A stretch of DNA of 64,000 nt, taken from positions 22,227,082-22,291,081 of the forward strand of contig NC_091368.1 of NCBI RefSeq assembly GCF_038502225.1. The letters are read 5' to 3'. The position numbers were made by a program, and so were the translations under genes. Under the pieces are notes generated by a model that was given only the letters and a program-made list of their open reading frames with translations, was not told the DNA's origin and searched no databases. Shown here piece by piece: positions 1-10,859 of the stretch (position 1 is the stretch's first letter; each line of letters begins with the position of its first letter). Source of the DNA: Cherax quadricarinatus. Taxonomy: Eukaryota; Arthropoda; Malacostraca; Decapoda; Parastacidae.

Positions 1-20
1 TTATGTTCTTATGTTCTTAT
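1..20 (+). repeat. octamer tail of a family C CR1 element (3' end outside window)
   Basis: The window opens with two and a half copies of the octamer TTATGTTC. The same octamer array, in element orientation, ends the family C CR1 copy whose 3' end lies at about 30092-30115. I infer that a + strand family C copy ends here and that its body lies to the left of the window. Confidence 0.5.
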
Positions 21-215
21 CACTGTCTACTGCCTCAGATGTTCTATCGAGAAACGTCAGTAAATTTGTCAGGCAGGAACGACCTCTCGTGAACCCATGC
101 TGAGATTCATTTTTCAAGTTATACTCTTCAAGGTGACTTCTAATAATGTCAGCTATAACTGATTCTAGTAACTTGCCCAATATAGATGTCAGGCTTATTG
201 CCTTAATATCAGATG
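15..215 (-). pseudogene. CR1-like reverse transcriptase fragment
   Basis: On the minus strand this reads the early part of a non-LTR reverse transcriptase: an ISLTS motif, then GKLLESVI, then QHGFTRGRSCLTNLL. These are the conserved RT blocks preceding the catalytic palm. The closest match in the window is the family C copy at 37900-38481, which has the same blocks with modest divergence. The frame is open but no AUG context is present; it is a fragment cut off on the left by the octamer tail and joined on the right to a different element type near position 215. It has no independent coding function. Confidence 0.75.
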
Positions 216-480
216 TTGCTAGTGACTTGTTCCTCCTTGGTGGGACAGCCAAACAAGCATTGCCAAATAACAGTAGACTATGCCAGGATCTGTTGTTTGC
301 AGGAGCATCGTTGACTTTCTTCAAGTGGTCAGCAAATTTGCTAGCAGCTTGAGGGCGAGCTGTTTTGGGAATGTGTATTAGCGTCCTTTTAGATGCTGAT
401 TTGATTGCAGATTTTAGGTCCTCCGTAGAGGTGAAGTCAGGGTAGCTGTTTGCTCTGCCTGCTGTGAGGGGCTGTTGGTT
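215..480 (-). pseudogene. pre-RT linker fragment of another retroelement type
   Basis: In the same minus frame as the adjoining RT fragment, but with a different character: it reads about 75 residues around HIPKTARPQAASKFADHLKK and ending ACLAVPPR. This resembles the segment just before the RT domain in a family of invertebrate retroelements whose C-terminus resembles the protein at 57443-58195. That family link is from memory and not testable here. The join to CR1-type RT sequence near 215 looks chimeric. Confidence 0.4.
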
Positions 481-532
481 ATTCCCATTTGAAGCCCTCC
501 GGGAGCCTAGACATCCATAATGTACATGAATT

Positions 533-592
533 ACCTGGAGTTTACCTGGAGAGGGTTTCGAGGGTCAACGCCCCCGCGGCCCGGTCATTTGA
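533..592 (-). mobile_element. family B LINE, short 3' fragment
   Basis: About 60 bp matching the extreme 3' end of family B: two copies of the 11-bp tail unit (TTTACCTGGAG on +), then GGTCAACGCCCCCGCGGCC. It is the shortest of five copies that all keep the same 3' end, as expected of 5' truncation during target-primed reverse transcription. Confidence 0.8.
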
Positions 593-739
593 GGGACTGA
601 GTGCACATTCCCTGTGGCACATCTAGCAGATGCCTCGTGGAGGCATATATATGTCTTGCAGAATAGGGAAAATTGGTCAGTTAGCAAGAACTCATTTAAA
701 ATTAAGTCCATTCTAAAATGCTCACTTATACGTTTAAAG

Positions 740-741
<2 letters not shown>

Positions 742-796
<55 letters not shown>

Positions 797-797
797 C

Positions 798-847
<50 letters not shown>

Positions 848-861
848 TGTGTGTGTGTATA
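742..861. repeat. (CA)n followed by (TA)n microsatellite
   Basis: An uninterrupted CA run (about 742-786) passes into a TA run (about 787-844), then a short mixed GT/TA stretch. Open frames here on both strands are artefacts of the repeat. Confidence 0.97.
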
Positions 862-1391
862 TATATATATTTCATTTATGTTATTGTAAAAATTAATAAT
901 TTTGTACCAAAGAACCTTAGAAAACTTACCTAACCTTATATATGGTATATATACAAAGAGATTACAGCAAACATGTAATTTCACAATATGCAATATAATC
1001 ACTGTGGAAAAATAGTGAAATCCAATGTTCTCATGATTTTTCACATCATCAATGACCTGTACATCAGTGCACAACATTGTTATATTATGTGGATATTTCA
1101 GTTACTGTCACCTTCATGTCAATTTGAATCAGTCTGGACCTTCTCCTTTGTCCTCTGATATTTTGCATTTAAAAGGAGTTTTTTCGCCACAGAATTACCG
1201 CCGACTGGATGTTCTGTATTTTTCGCACCATCCTTTGTAAGCTCTAGAGATTGCTTAGTGTTAAAATCCCAGGAGAACTGCAGTGTCTGAGATACTCAGA
1301 TCACTTCATCTGGCACCAAAAATCAATCCGTGGTGAAAGTCACTTAGAATACATTTGTTTCCCTTTCCGATGTTCGGTTTGAACAGCAATT
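862..1391. other. unassigned AT-rich sequence
   Basis: No coding frame, RNA gene or repeat family was recognised. Short open frames have no protein-like composition. Confidence 0.6.
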
Positions 1392-1546
1392 AAGTTTAGG
1401 ATCTTTCTTGAATTCATGGTATAATTTATTAAATCTTCGAAGACTATTGTGTTTCAGTGGTCTGAGAAAAGCTCAGACCTCTGTAACACGGTCGTCTTCA
1501 AAGATTTGTTACTTTAGACCTTGAATTAAGAAAAGATCCTAAACTT
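1392..1546. repeat. long imperfect hairpin (fold-back element)
   Basis: The first about 75 bases (starting AAGTTTAGGATC) are the imperfect reverse complement of the last about 75 (ending GATCCTAAACTT), leaving a 5-base loop (AAAAG) between GGTCTGAG and CTCAGACC. By eye roughly four in five positions pair, without large bulges. It could be a fold-back/MITE-type element, a recent inverted duplication, or the source of a hairpin RNA. No coding potential. Confidence 0.8.
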
Positions 1547-2029
1547 CACCTTACGAAACATACAGACCAAATGCGATAGTAATACTGGACAAGGTAAATC
1601 ATAGTGGTAAAATTATTATGTTATAAGAAGAAGGGGAATTTACTTGCCTCTTGAACCTCTGGACGAAGTCTGCATGGTTTTAGGATTTGAGGTACTGCCA
1701 CTGAGTGGCTGATTAGGCATTTCTGTTAGCTAGCAGATGTACAAGTGTCCCAGATACAGTGGCCACTGAGTATATACAGATACGCACATATACAGTAAAT
1801 TGACACGCACATACACATGCACATGACTGGTCATCTGACAACTGTAGCAAATTCCAGCGGGAACACTGCTGAAATGAGACAGTGGAGAATTCATGATTTA
1901 TGTAGAAGATTATTGCAAAACTAAAACTAGAATGAGCATTAAAATATATAATATTCATTGACCACTGATTAGGGCCTATCACTATTCAAATTAAAAATAT
2001 TGTTTACTCCCGAACAAACACCGCCTACT
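1547..2029. other. unassigned sequence
   Basis: Nothing recognised. Short open frames on both strands lack conserved motifs. Confidence 0.55.
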
Positions 2030-2330
2030 ACTACTAATATCTTTAATTCTACAAGTACATGTACAAGGTATACAGGCCTAGCTTACATCAATGACATACT
2101 ACTATATAGAAAGCAGCTTCTCATGCAGAGCATTTCGGGCAAATTAGGTCAATTTTGTCCCAGGATGCGACCCACACCAGTCGACTAACTCCCTGGTACC
2201 TTTTATTACTGATGGAAAACTTAAACAACCGGTGTAAGGAAACACGCCTTATAATTTCAGTCCTCGCCGGGAATCGAACCTGGTCTTCACCGTGTGAAGC
2301 GAAATCTTTAGCCATCACTCCACGAGGTTA
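2030..2330 (-). mobile_element. tRNA-derived SINE
   Basis: Read on the minus strand, the head has a box-B-like GGTTCGATTCCCGGCG preceded by a box-A-like segment (AGTGATGGCTAAAG). It is followed by the body GTCGACTGGTGTGGGTCGCA and a tail with CTTGTACATGTACTTGTAG. The same body (GTCGACTGGTATGGGTCGCA) recurs in the SINE at 22497-22735 and, partly, near 63670, which establishes a family. Not a functional tRNA gene: the anticodon region is not tRNA-like. Confidence 0.8.
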
Positions 2331-3139
2331 AAAGTGGAACTTTTTTTATAAATTACTTTCAGACCTATTAAATTCTTCTTAAAAATTCTAATTATCTTTT
2401 GAAGAGGTCATTTTAAGGCCAATTTCACTCAGGTTGCTGATGAAATTTCGATTATTTAAGGTAAGAGAGATGAATGGTAGTAGTGGGTAGCTTCTTTCTC
2501 CCTTCCCAGGGAAGGAAATTGTGAGATAAACCACCTTTACCACTGTCTGCCAGGAGGATTCCCATCTTATTTCTGGATATCTTAAGGGTCCCTTTCCAAA
2601 TCAGAAGGACACAAAAGGCAGGATTCTACCCTCCTCTTAGCAGTGTGTTGTCCATTTAAATTCGATTTTTGTTTTATATCGCCTTGCTGCTGTGATTTTG
2701 ACATACGTGGCTATAATATTTGAAGGCCGTGGAGGCCTAGATAGGCCTATAAAGAGGCCTCTCTCTGTCATCCCCTAGGAACCATAATAGAGACTTAACA
2801 GGCGCCGTTTGCCATGCTCACACACACACTCGACACCTGAAACAACCACTAGATGAGTACACACACGAGGAGAGATGTTGGGAGGAGGGATAGCAGTAAA
2901 GGAGGGGAGATAAGGTGGAGAGGGGGATAGAGAAGTCAATGTTTATTCATGGGCTACAGGAGAGCGAGAGGAGGACACACACTGAATGACAGTAGGAAGA
3001 AAAACAGGAGATTGGAAACATCATCAGAGAAATAGGCGAGGACATGACTGAAACAGTAAATTTTTAGAGAATTGGGGGGAACCTGAATGGGAGAAATCGG
3101 CCGATCAAACTGATTTTCAAAACAAACGGTGCAGAACAG
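2331..3139. other. unassigned sequence before family A LINE
   Basis: No convincing coding frame or family. The end of this stretch may contain the 5' untranslated region of the family A element that follows, but its 5' boundary could not be placed. Confidence 0.5.
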
Positions 3140-3157
3140 GATCCTATAAGAGAAACC

Positions 3158-3457
3158 ATGGCTGATGTAATCATCAACATACAAGAGGGTGTTCCTAGAC
3201 TGAGACAGAACAAGAACAGAAAGACAGCAGCTGAGGGAGAGGACACAGAAACAAAAGGGGCTAACAAGAGAGACAAGGATAGAGTCAGCAGAGGACAACC
3301 GGAGCAGGGAAGAGCAAAAAGTGCAAGCACACACAGAACCATCCCCAGAACCCCACAACACAACATAAACCACAATCCACACTTACAGCGCCCACTCCAC
3401 ACTATGCTAAATAATCCCACAGTACACTGCCAGGCCCCCCACCTCAGAACGCAGTGA
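3158..3457 (+). pseudogene. family A leader open frame (basic, unassigned)
   Basis: A 99-codon frame starting MADVIINIQEG, rich in Lys, Arg, Gln and His, lying just upstream of endonuclease-coding sequence. It could be the end of an ORF1 (RNA-binding) protein or the N-terminal leader of ORF2. No zinc knuckle or esterase motif is visible. It is separated from the endonuclease by stops, so the original junction is unclear. Confidence 0.4.
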
Positions 3458-3474
3458 CGGAGAGGAAACTGAAG

Positions 3475-3965
3475 GTATGGTACACCAGCGCTGATGGAAT
3501 AACGAGTAAGTGGGAGGAGTGGCACGAAAGAGTCAAGATTCATCACTGGACATTATATGTCTCACAGAAACCAAGATCACAGGAATAATAACGGATGCCA
3601 TCTTTGCAACTTGATATCAGATCCTGAGAGAAGACAGAGGAAATAGAGGGGGTGGAGGAGTGGCACTGCTCATCGAAAACCAATGAGATTTTGGTGAGCT
3701 GAAGAGAGGAGACAGGGGAGAAGCAAGAGACTGCATAATACGAACACTTCAGTCTGTAGGTCCCAAGGTGGTCTTTGCAGTGATGTATTACCCACCTCAG
3801 AATGATGGGAGCAATAGAGCGATGGTTGACACACTGGCTGAAGTGACCAAAAAGGTTCATACGAGCAAGGCAAAACTGCTGATTATGGGTGTCTTCAATC
3901 ACAAGGAAATCGACTGGGAGAACCTAGAGCCGCATTGGGCCCAGAAACGTGGAGGGCTATGATGA
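3475..3965 (+). pseudogene. family A endonuclease domain remnant
   Basis: Pieces in changing frames match an APE-type LINE endonuclease: an initial KVWYTSADGIT block, an ETKITG block, GGGGVALLIE, then VFAVMYYPPQND, and LLIMGVFNHKEIDW corresponding to the usual LLxGDFN motif. The motif's catalytic Asp is replaced (GVFN instead of GDFN), on top of several frameshifts. A family A LINE endonuclease would nick target DNA to prime reverse transcription; this copy cannot. Confidence 0.75.
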
Positions 3966-4182
3966 TGGAGGTGGTACTGGAAAACCTCATGTAAAAAAGC
4001 GAAAGGGACACTACCAGAGAGAGAGAGGAGAGGATGAACCAGCGAGACTGGACCTAATATTCACCTTGAGTGGTGAATATATTGAGGATATCATATATAA
4101 AAGACCCCTCAGGGCCAGTGAACAAGTGGTTCTGTGCATCGAATACATAGTAGAATTACAAGTGAAGAGGGAAGCAGGATGA

Positions 4183-4932
4183 ATGAAGCCAAACTACAAG
4201 AGAGGGAACTTCATAGGCATGAAGAATTTCTTGCACAGGGTTCAATGGAACAGAGAACTGTCAGGAAAATCAGCTAACGAGATGATGGAATATGTGACAG
4301 CTGAGAAGAGGCTTGTACCCAAGGGTAACAGAAATAACGAGAAAGCCAGGATGAGCCCTTGGTTCACCCAGAGGTGTAGAGAGGCCAAAACCAAGTGTGC
4401 TAGAGAATGGAAGAAGTATAGAAGGCAAAGGACCCATGAAAATAAGGAGAGCAGTTGCAGAGCCAGAAATGAATATGCACAGGAAAGAAGGGAGGCCCAG
4501 CGACAATACGAAAATGACATAGCAGCGAAAGCCAAGTTTGACTCGAAGCTGTTGTACAGCCACATCAGGAGGAAAAGAACAGTCAAGAACCAGGTAATCA
4601 GGCTGAGGAAGGAGGGGAGATCACAAGAAACGACGGTGAAGTATGAGGAGACAGAAGGGATTCCAGAAAGTCAAAGAGGTGGGGTACACCATCAGCTGTT
4701 GGACACAATACAAACAACCGAGGAAGAAGTGAAGAGGCTGCTTAGCGAGCTACATATGTCAAAGGTGATGGTGCCGGATAACATCTCTCCATGGGTCCTG
4801 AGAGAGGGAGCAAAGGTGCTATGTGTACCACTAGCACCAATCATCAACACATCAATTGAAACAGGGCGACTACCTGAGGTAAGGAAGACAGCAAATGTAG
4901 TCCCAGTTTTTAAAAAAAGGAGACTGACATGA
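4183..4932 (+). pseudogene. family A linker and start of RT domain
   Basis: The longest open piece of this copy, 249 codons. The first half is a basic Glu/Lys/Arg-rich linker with a WFTQRCREAK block; the second half has DNISPWVLREGAK and ETGRLPEVRKTANVVPVFKK, the standard approach to RT block 1. The frame is lost at about 4930. RT sequence continues in other frames to about 5250 (a GKSCVINLLELYD block at about 5070-5100 and a FLDCKKA block at about 5155). Confidence 0.8.
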
Positions 4933-5210
4933 AGCATTAAACTACAGTCCAGTGTCACTAACATGTATACTATGCAAAGTCATAGAGAAGATTATCAGGA
5001 GAAGAGTGGTGGAGAACCTAGAAAGGAATGAGCTTTCATTGACAGCCAGCACGGTTTCAGGGATGGGAAATCCTGTGTCATAAACCTACTGGAGCTCTAT
5101 GACAGGGTGACAGCAGTAAGACAAGGCAGAGACGGGTGGGTAGATTGCATTTTTTTGGACTGTAAGAAGGCGATTGACAGTTTCGCACAAGAGATTACTG
5201 CGAAAGCTGG

Positions 5211-5252
5211 AATGGATCAGGGAATACCTGCAATGGATCAGGGAATACCTAA
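5211..5252 (+). repeat. 21-bp tandem duplication next to the family B insertion
   Basis: The unit ATGGATCAGGGAATACCT occurs twice in direct succession immediately before the inserted family B fragment. The second family A copy (near 17060) has a single GAATACCTGACAGG here, so the duplication is specific to this copy. Confidence 0.8.
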
Positions 5253-5596
5253 AGTATACCTGGAGAGGGTTTCGGGGGTCAACGCCCTCGCGGCCCCCTC
5301 CGTGACCAGGCCTCATGGTGGATCAGGGCCTCATCAATCAGGCTGTTACTGCTGGCCACACGCAACCCGACGTACGAACCACAGCCCGGCTTGTCAGGTA
5401 CTGACTTTAGGTGCCTGTCCAGTGCCTTCTTGAAGACAACCAGTTGTCTATTAGTAATCAGCCTTACGTATGTTGGGAGGCAGTTTAAGAGTCTTGGGCC
5501 CCTGACACTTATTGTGTTGTCTCTTTTCGTGCTAGTGGCACCGCTGCTTTTCATTGGGAGGATGTTGCATCGTCTGTCGAGACTTTTACTTTCATA
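5253..5596 (-). mobile_element. family B LINE 3' fragment nested in family A
   Basis: On the minus strand this reads the C-terminal coding end of family B (ISVRGPRLLNCLP, then CGSYVGLRVASSNSLIDEALI) and ends with the tail unit. It interrupts the RT of family A: sequence before it and after it (GTAAGTGGCGAGATGTCAGAG) is contiguous in the second family A copy at about 17050-17120. Its divergence from the 42-kb copy shows it is an older insertion. Confidence 0.9.
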
Positions 5597-5615
5597 GGGA
5601 AGACAAAAGCAAGCC

Positions 5616-6556
5616 ATGGTAAGTGGCGAGATGTCAGAGTGGGCGCCTGTGAAGTGCGAGGTTCCTCAGGGGTCAGTCCTAGGACCGGTGCTGTTTCTGG
5701 TATATGTGAACGACATGACGGAAGGAACAAACTCAGAAGTGTCCCTGTTTTCAAATGAAGTGAAGATGAGAAGAATTCAATCGGATAAGGACCAGGCAGA
5801 ATTACGAAGGGATCTGGACAGGCTGCAGGGCTGATCCAGCAACTGGCTCCTGGAATTCAACCCCACCAAGTGCAAAGTCATGAAGATTGGGGCAGGGCAA
5901 AGTAGACCGAAGACTGAGTACGGTCTAGGGGTCCAGAGACTACAAACTTCACTCATGGTAAAGGATCTCGGGGTGAGTATAACACCGGGCACAACTCCTG
6001 AAGCGCACCTCAACCAAATAACTGCTGCAGCATACGGGCGCCTACAAACCTAAGAACAGCATTCCAACATCTCAATAAGGAATCGTTCAGGACCCTGTAC
6101 ACCGAGTACGTTAGGCCTATATTGAAGTATACAGCACCAGTTTTAAATCCACACCTAATGAAGCACCTAAGGAAGGTAGAGAAAGTGTAAAGGTTTGAAA
6201 CAAGACTAGTCCCGGAACTAAGGGGTATGTCCTACGAGGAGAGGTTAAGGGAGATCAACGTAACGACACTGGAGGATAGGAGAGATAGGGGGGATATGAT
6301 AACGACGTATAAAATACTGAGAGGAATCGACATGATGAATAGAAACAAGATGTTCCAGAGATGGGACACAGCAACAAGGGGTCACAGTTGGAAGTTGAAG
6401 ACTCAGATGGATGACAGGGATGTTAGGAAGTATTTCTTCAGTCACAGAGTTGTCAGGAAGTGGAATAGTCTGGGTAGTTATGTAGTGGAGGCAGGATCCA
6501 TACATAGCTTTAAGAAGAGGTATGATAAAGCTCATGGAGCAGGAAGAGTGACCTAG
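5616..6556 (+). pseudogene. family A RT palm/thumb and C-terminal region
   Basis: Resumes after the nested insertion with [19 protein letters not shown] (RT block 4/5). The FADD catalytic block is changed to a SNEV-type sequence, so the active site is lost. It then runs through a thumb region with stops to the open 6227-6556 piece (SYEERLREINVTTLEDRRDRGD, then RKYFFSHRVVRKWNSL), the typical C-terminal tail of CR1/L2-like proteins. Several frames and a TGA at about 5833. Confidence 0.85.
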
Positions 6557-6640
6557 TAGCGGCCTAGCGGCGGGACCAGGAAGTGTGACTCGACCCATGC
6601 AACAAGAACTAGGTAAGTACAGCTAGGTGCGTACACACAT

Positions 6641-7440
6641 TCGAGTCGACTTCCCAATGTTTTTCAGTTTACACTTCATGCTACGTAAGCATAAAGTGAT
6701 TTGCTATTTTTATTTACTGTATTTCGCAGAATGTGTAAACATGTCGGAGGTATTCTGACGTTGTTGTATTAAAGGTATTTAAAAGCAATCGAAATTGGAT
6801 TCGGTAGTGAATGTTTCTCCCAAAGGTCCACCTCACCTCTGTATATGATTACATTTATTATACAACTGTATCCCTATGAAACTACAACGTTGACAAGGTT
6901 TGTGAACAGAAATGATTAATTTTAACCAGGAAAATAAACTATGAAAATATATATGAGAGCAATAAATCTGCCTGTAAATTGATACACAGAATGCACCGGA
7001 AATTAATTTTGTCTACCAATAACCATCGTCGTTACAAACTGTGTTAATCCATTCGTGAAAGCAGACTTATTACTCTGTTTAACATGTTTGAGTTAACAGA
7101 TATTACTTCTGACCACTAAAGAGTGATGAGAATCTTAATTTTCTCTCCAGCTCTACAATGACGATCACACTCTTCAGGAAGTTCAGGACTTAATTTATTT
7201 AAAATAAAAAAATATGCCTAACTGCCTGAAATAATTGGCAGCTAAGTTACATAGAAACATGATCACATATTAAAAAGAAAGTGAAATTAGATTTTTCTTA
7301 CCATTTATCCTGAGTTACATAGAATTTCCTTGCCATTTGGTAGTGACACAATAGGATTTATAGAGTATGTTTAAATAATTATTGAATAAATGGCCCCATC
7401 GTCAAGAAACCACATGATCAAACTTGTCAGATCTGTGTAT
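6641..7440. other. unassigned AT-rich sequence
   Basis: About 800 bp between two LINEs with no recognised gene or repeat. Confidence 0.55.
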
Positions 7441-7521
7441 GGTACTTGTACTTAGCTCAGTCGTGACGTGTACTTAGCTCTGTGAAGACCTGTTTGCGCG
7501 CTCTCTACGCATTGAACCAAG

Positions 7522-8328
7522 ATACAATCCATCGAGCAACTTTACCAACAGCTTAAGGAAGAACTGAGGATGGCGAAGATGGAGATTCGGCGATTGACCG
7601 AGGAAAACAAGAAGATTCGTAGTAGTCCTCCTGTTTTGAGTCCTCAGGTCAAGAAAGGAAACTGGTCAGTGGCTGGACAGCAGGGTACGAAATTGACGAT
7701 CAAGAAGACGAATGTAAAGGTAGAAACGATGAAGAAGAAACTGCCGTGGAAACTGTTGTGGAAACATCTAATACATTCTCAGTGCTACCCGACGAATGTG
7801 AGTCGACTACTGGCAACGTCACGACGAACGACACCAAGGAAGGTAAGAATATTGTTGTTGGATAGGGCGTTCTGCTTGAAGGACAGGAGTAGGAGACAGA
7901 GAGTTTGCTTGCCTGGAGCTGGGATGGAGGATATTGTTAGCCGTCTGGTTGACATCATGAGAGGTAATGGGAGCAATCCTATTATCTGTCTCAGTGCTGG
8001 AGGCAACGATGTTGGCAGACGTAGGAGTGAAGACCTGATTAGCAGGTATAGGTCAGCAATAGAAATAATTAGGAGGAAGGGTGGGAACCCTGTCATATGT
8101 AGTATTTTGCCAAGGAGAGGAGTTGGAAATGAATGGTTGTCCAGGGCAATTGGTGTCAATTGCTGGCTGGACAAATACTGTAAGGAAAATGCGGTAACAT
8201 TCATTGACAACTGGGACCTCTTCTATGGCAGAAATGACATGTATGCCAGGGATGGGGTTCACTTATCTAGGTCTGGGGTGGGGGCACTGGCAACTGCAGT
8301 GGAGGGAGCTGTTAGGACTTTAAACTAG
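7522..8328 (+). pseudogene. CR1 ORF1: coiled coil plus SGNH/GDSL esterase-like domain
   Basis: The N-terminal part reads a coiled coil (QLYQQLKEELRMAKMEIRRL, continuing open upstream of the first ATG at 7570). The C-terminal part reads an SGNH-hydrolase-like domain: SAGGNDVG is block III (Gly-Gly-Asn-Asp) and ARDGVHLS is block V with the catalytic Asp and His. Block I, which carries the nucleophilic Ser, is missing: the related copy at 39.5 kb reads VGDSQVRYMDRAF, whereas here the sequence jumps from IVVG to DRAF at about 7860 and the frame changes. Esterase domains are known in ORF1 of some CR1 elements; their role is unclear. This copy would be catalytically dead. Confidence 0.85.
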
Positions 8329-8342
8329 GAATAGTTAGTGGT

Positions 8343-9821
8343 ATGGGTTTTGGCAGGAAAACAGTGAAGTCCCAGTGTAGTAATACTATGAGTTCTAGGG
8401 GAACTAGTAATAAGCAGAACGAGGTAGATATTGAAAAGCCAGTGACATTGGGTGATAAGGACAGTAATAGGTTTAGTAGAAAAACAGAAATGAGCAGGAA
8501 GGGTAAAGAGAAAGGAGAGTCTTTCAAGGTTTATTATGCTAATAGCCGTAGTGCTAGGAATAAGATGGACGAGTTGAGATTAGTTGCTAGTGCAGGTAAC
8601 ATTGATGTATTTGCCTTAAATGAGACGTGGTTTAATTCAAAAAGTCGAGACATGCCTGCGGAATGTCACATTCAGGGTTTTAAATTGTTCCAAGTAGATA
8701 GAAGTATCGGGAAGGGGGGTGGGGTGCCATTGTATGTCCGAGATCGCTTGAACTGTTGCATAAAAACGGGTATTAAGTCTGAAGTAACACATACAGAGTC
8801 TGTTTGGATAGAATTTTCAGAGGGGCATGAAAAACTGATTTTAGGAGTGATATACCGTCCCCCAAACTTAGATAGGGATCAAGGGAGACTACTATGGGAG
8901 GAAATTGTTAGGGCCACAAGGCACGATAATGTAGTAATTCTAGGAGACTTTAACTTTAGTCATATTGATTGGAATTTCTTGACTGGGAATTTAGAATCAT
9001 ACGACTTCTTAGATGTAGTTCAGGATTGTTTTTTGAAGCAGTTTGTGACAGAACCTACAAGGGGAAATAACCTGCTTGACTTAGTTCTGGAAAACAATGA
9101 ATCCCTTGTTAATAATTTAGAAATTTCAGAGGAACTGGGTGCTAGCGACCACAAATCAATTGCATTTAGCATTGAATGGAAGTACGATAGTAGCGATAAC
9201 TCAGTAACAGTCCCAGATTTTCGCTTAGCAGAATACGATGGGCTTAGAGAACACTTATCATCTGTTGACTGGGGTAACGAAGAGAGCTATCAATATGACA
9301 GTTTTCTGAACACTATACATGCTGCTCAAAGAACGTTTATCCCATATAAAGAAATTAGATCAAATAGAAATGACTCAAAATGGATGAATAAAATGCTGAA
9401 ATATCTACTAGGGCATAAGAAAGGAATTAATAGGCGTATCAAAAGAGGTGAGGGTCATCTTATGAATCAGTATATTGACATTAAGAGGGACATTAAAAAG
9501 GGGATAAGAAAAGCTAAAAGGGACTATGAAATTAAAGTTGCTAGGGATTCTAAAACTAACCGAAAAAGTTTTTTCCAGGTCTATAGAACAAAAGTTAGAG
9601 ATAAGATAGATCCCCTTAAAAATAACTATGGGCATCTTACTGACAAAGATAATGAAATGTGCTCGATTTTAAATAATTATTTTCTCTCAGTTTTTACACA
9701 GGAAGACACTAACAATATTCCAGTAATTAATTTTTATAGTGGGCTAGAAGAAGATAAATTATGTAACATCACAGTCACTAGTGAAATGCTTTTGATAGAG
9801 TTCCGCACCATAGACTGTTAA
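8343..9821 (+). pseudogene. CR1 ORF2, endonuclease part, truncated by deletion
   Basis: An open 492-codon frame. Residues about 60-270 form the APE endonuclease: FKVYYANSRSARNKMDELR, ALNETWFN, GVIYRPPNLD, VVILGDFNFSHIDW (catalytic Asp/Asn) and GASDHKSIAF (catalytic His). The linker follows to TSEML at about 9788. There the frame runs out after a deletion that fuses it to [12 protein letters not shown] in another frame; the entire RT region from block 0 to block 3 is gone compared with the copy at 37900-38481. Endonuclease residues themselves look intact. Confidence 0.92.
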
Positions 9822-10845
9822 AGAAAGTGGCAGCTCATGGCATTGGGGGAAAAGTGCTCTCGTGGATCGAGTCATGGCTCACAGACAGGAAGCAGAGAGT
9901 GTCCATAAATGGGGTTAAATCCGAGTGGGGATCTGTAACAAGTGGCGTTCCACAGGGATCAGTCTTGGGCCCGTTGTTGTTTATAATATATATATCAATG
10001 ATCTTGATGAGGGAATTACTAGTGATATGAGCAAATTCGCCGATGACACAAAGATAGGTAGGATAATTGATTCAAACGTAGATGTTATGGAACTTCAGGA
10101 GGATTTAAACAAACTCTATTCTTGGTCAGAAAAGTGGCAGATGCAGTTCAATGTAGATAAATGCAAGGTTCTGAAGCTCGGGAGTGCCCATAACCCTAGT
10201 ACTTATAAGTTAAATGATGTAGAACTTAGCCATACAGATTGCGAAAAGGACTTGGGGGTTATGGTGAGCAGCAACCTTAAACCAAGACAGCAATGCCTAA
10301 GCGTACGTAATAAGGCAAATAGATTACTGGGATTTATATCAAGAATTGTAAGCAACAGAAGTCCAGAGGTCATACTGCGGCTTTATACATCATTAGTAAG
10401 GCCTCACCTAGATTATGCAGCTTAGTTCTGGTCTCCATATTACAGAATGGACATAAATTCGTTAGAAAACATTCAGCGTAGGATAACTAAATTAATACAT
10501 AGCATTAGAAATCTTCCTTATGAAGAAAGATTGAAGACTCTTAGGTTACATTCACTTGTTAGACGAAGAATGAGGGGAGACATGATCGAAGTATATAAGT
10601 GGAAGATAGGTATTAATAAAGGGGATATTAATAAGGTCTTGAGGATGTCTCTCCAAGATAGAACCCGCAGTAATGGATTTAAATTAGACAAGTTTAGATT
10701 TAGAAAGGACATAGGAAAGTATTGGTTTGGAAATAGGGTAGTTGATGAGTGGAACAGTCTACCTAGTAGGGTTATTGAGGCTGGGACTTTGGGTAGTTTC
10801 AAATTTAGGTTGGATAAGTACATGAGTGGGAGGGGTTGGATTTGA
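9789..10845 (+). pseudogene. CR1 ORF2, RT palm to C-terminus
   Basis: Starts in mid-RT (FDRVPHHRL at the deletion junction), then [14 protein letters not shown] (block 4). A frameshift in an AT-repeat at about 9990 moves the frame to INDLDEG and SKFADDTKIG, in which the FADD catalytic pair is preserved. A TAG at about 10423 replaces the usual Gln of LDYAAQF; the frame then continues open (10447-10845) through YEERLKTLRLHSLVRRR and KYWFGNRVVDEWNSL to the stop. Confidence 0.9.
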
Positions 10846-10859
10846 GTGGGACTTTCACA

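Larger units (their letters stand above)
3140..6640 (+). mobile_element. family A LINE (CR1/L2-like), decayed, near full length
   Basis: A + strand non-LTR retrotransposon carrying, in order, a basic leader region, an APE-type endonuclease, a linker, the RT blocks and a C-terminal region. It is broken by many frameshifts and by a nested family B fragment at 5253-5596. It ends with ACTAGGTAAGTAC and a short GTACACAC-rich tail, comparable to the second copy, which ends in AGGTGAACACAC and a (CA)n run. Not capable of autonomous movement as it stands. Confidence 0.9.
7440..10850 (+). mobile_element. family C CR1 element with esterase-type ORF1
   Basis: A two-ORF CR1 element: ORF1 with an SGNH/GDSL-esterase-like domain, ORF2 with APE endonuclease and RT. 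Two deletions (near 7860 and 9789), one frameshift (about 9990) and one stop (10423) disable it. It ends at about 10845 with the conserved SGRGW C-terminus and is followed directly by the RTE-like element. The other family C copies are at 30092-39957 (minus) and 40560-41574 (plus). Confidence 0.9.

Noticed and set aside
565..889. Open frames over CA/TA microsatellites (also at 18043-18375, 57181-57450, 60221-60568)
   Set aside because: Dinucleotide repeats stay open in some frames by composition; the peptides are Cys-Val, His-Thr or Ile-Tyr repeats.
2240..2330. Possible functional tRNA genes (also 22497, 55942, 59757, 60030, 63668)
   Set aside because: Only promoter-box similarity is seen; SINE bodies and tails follow, and anticodon arms do not form convincingly.
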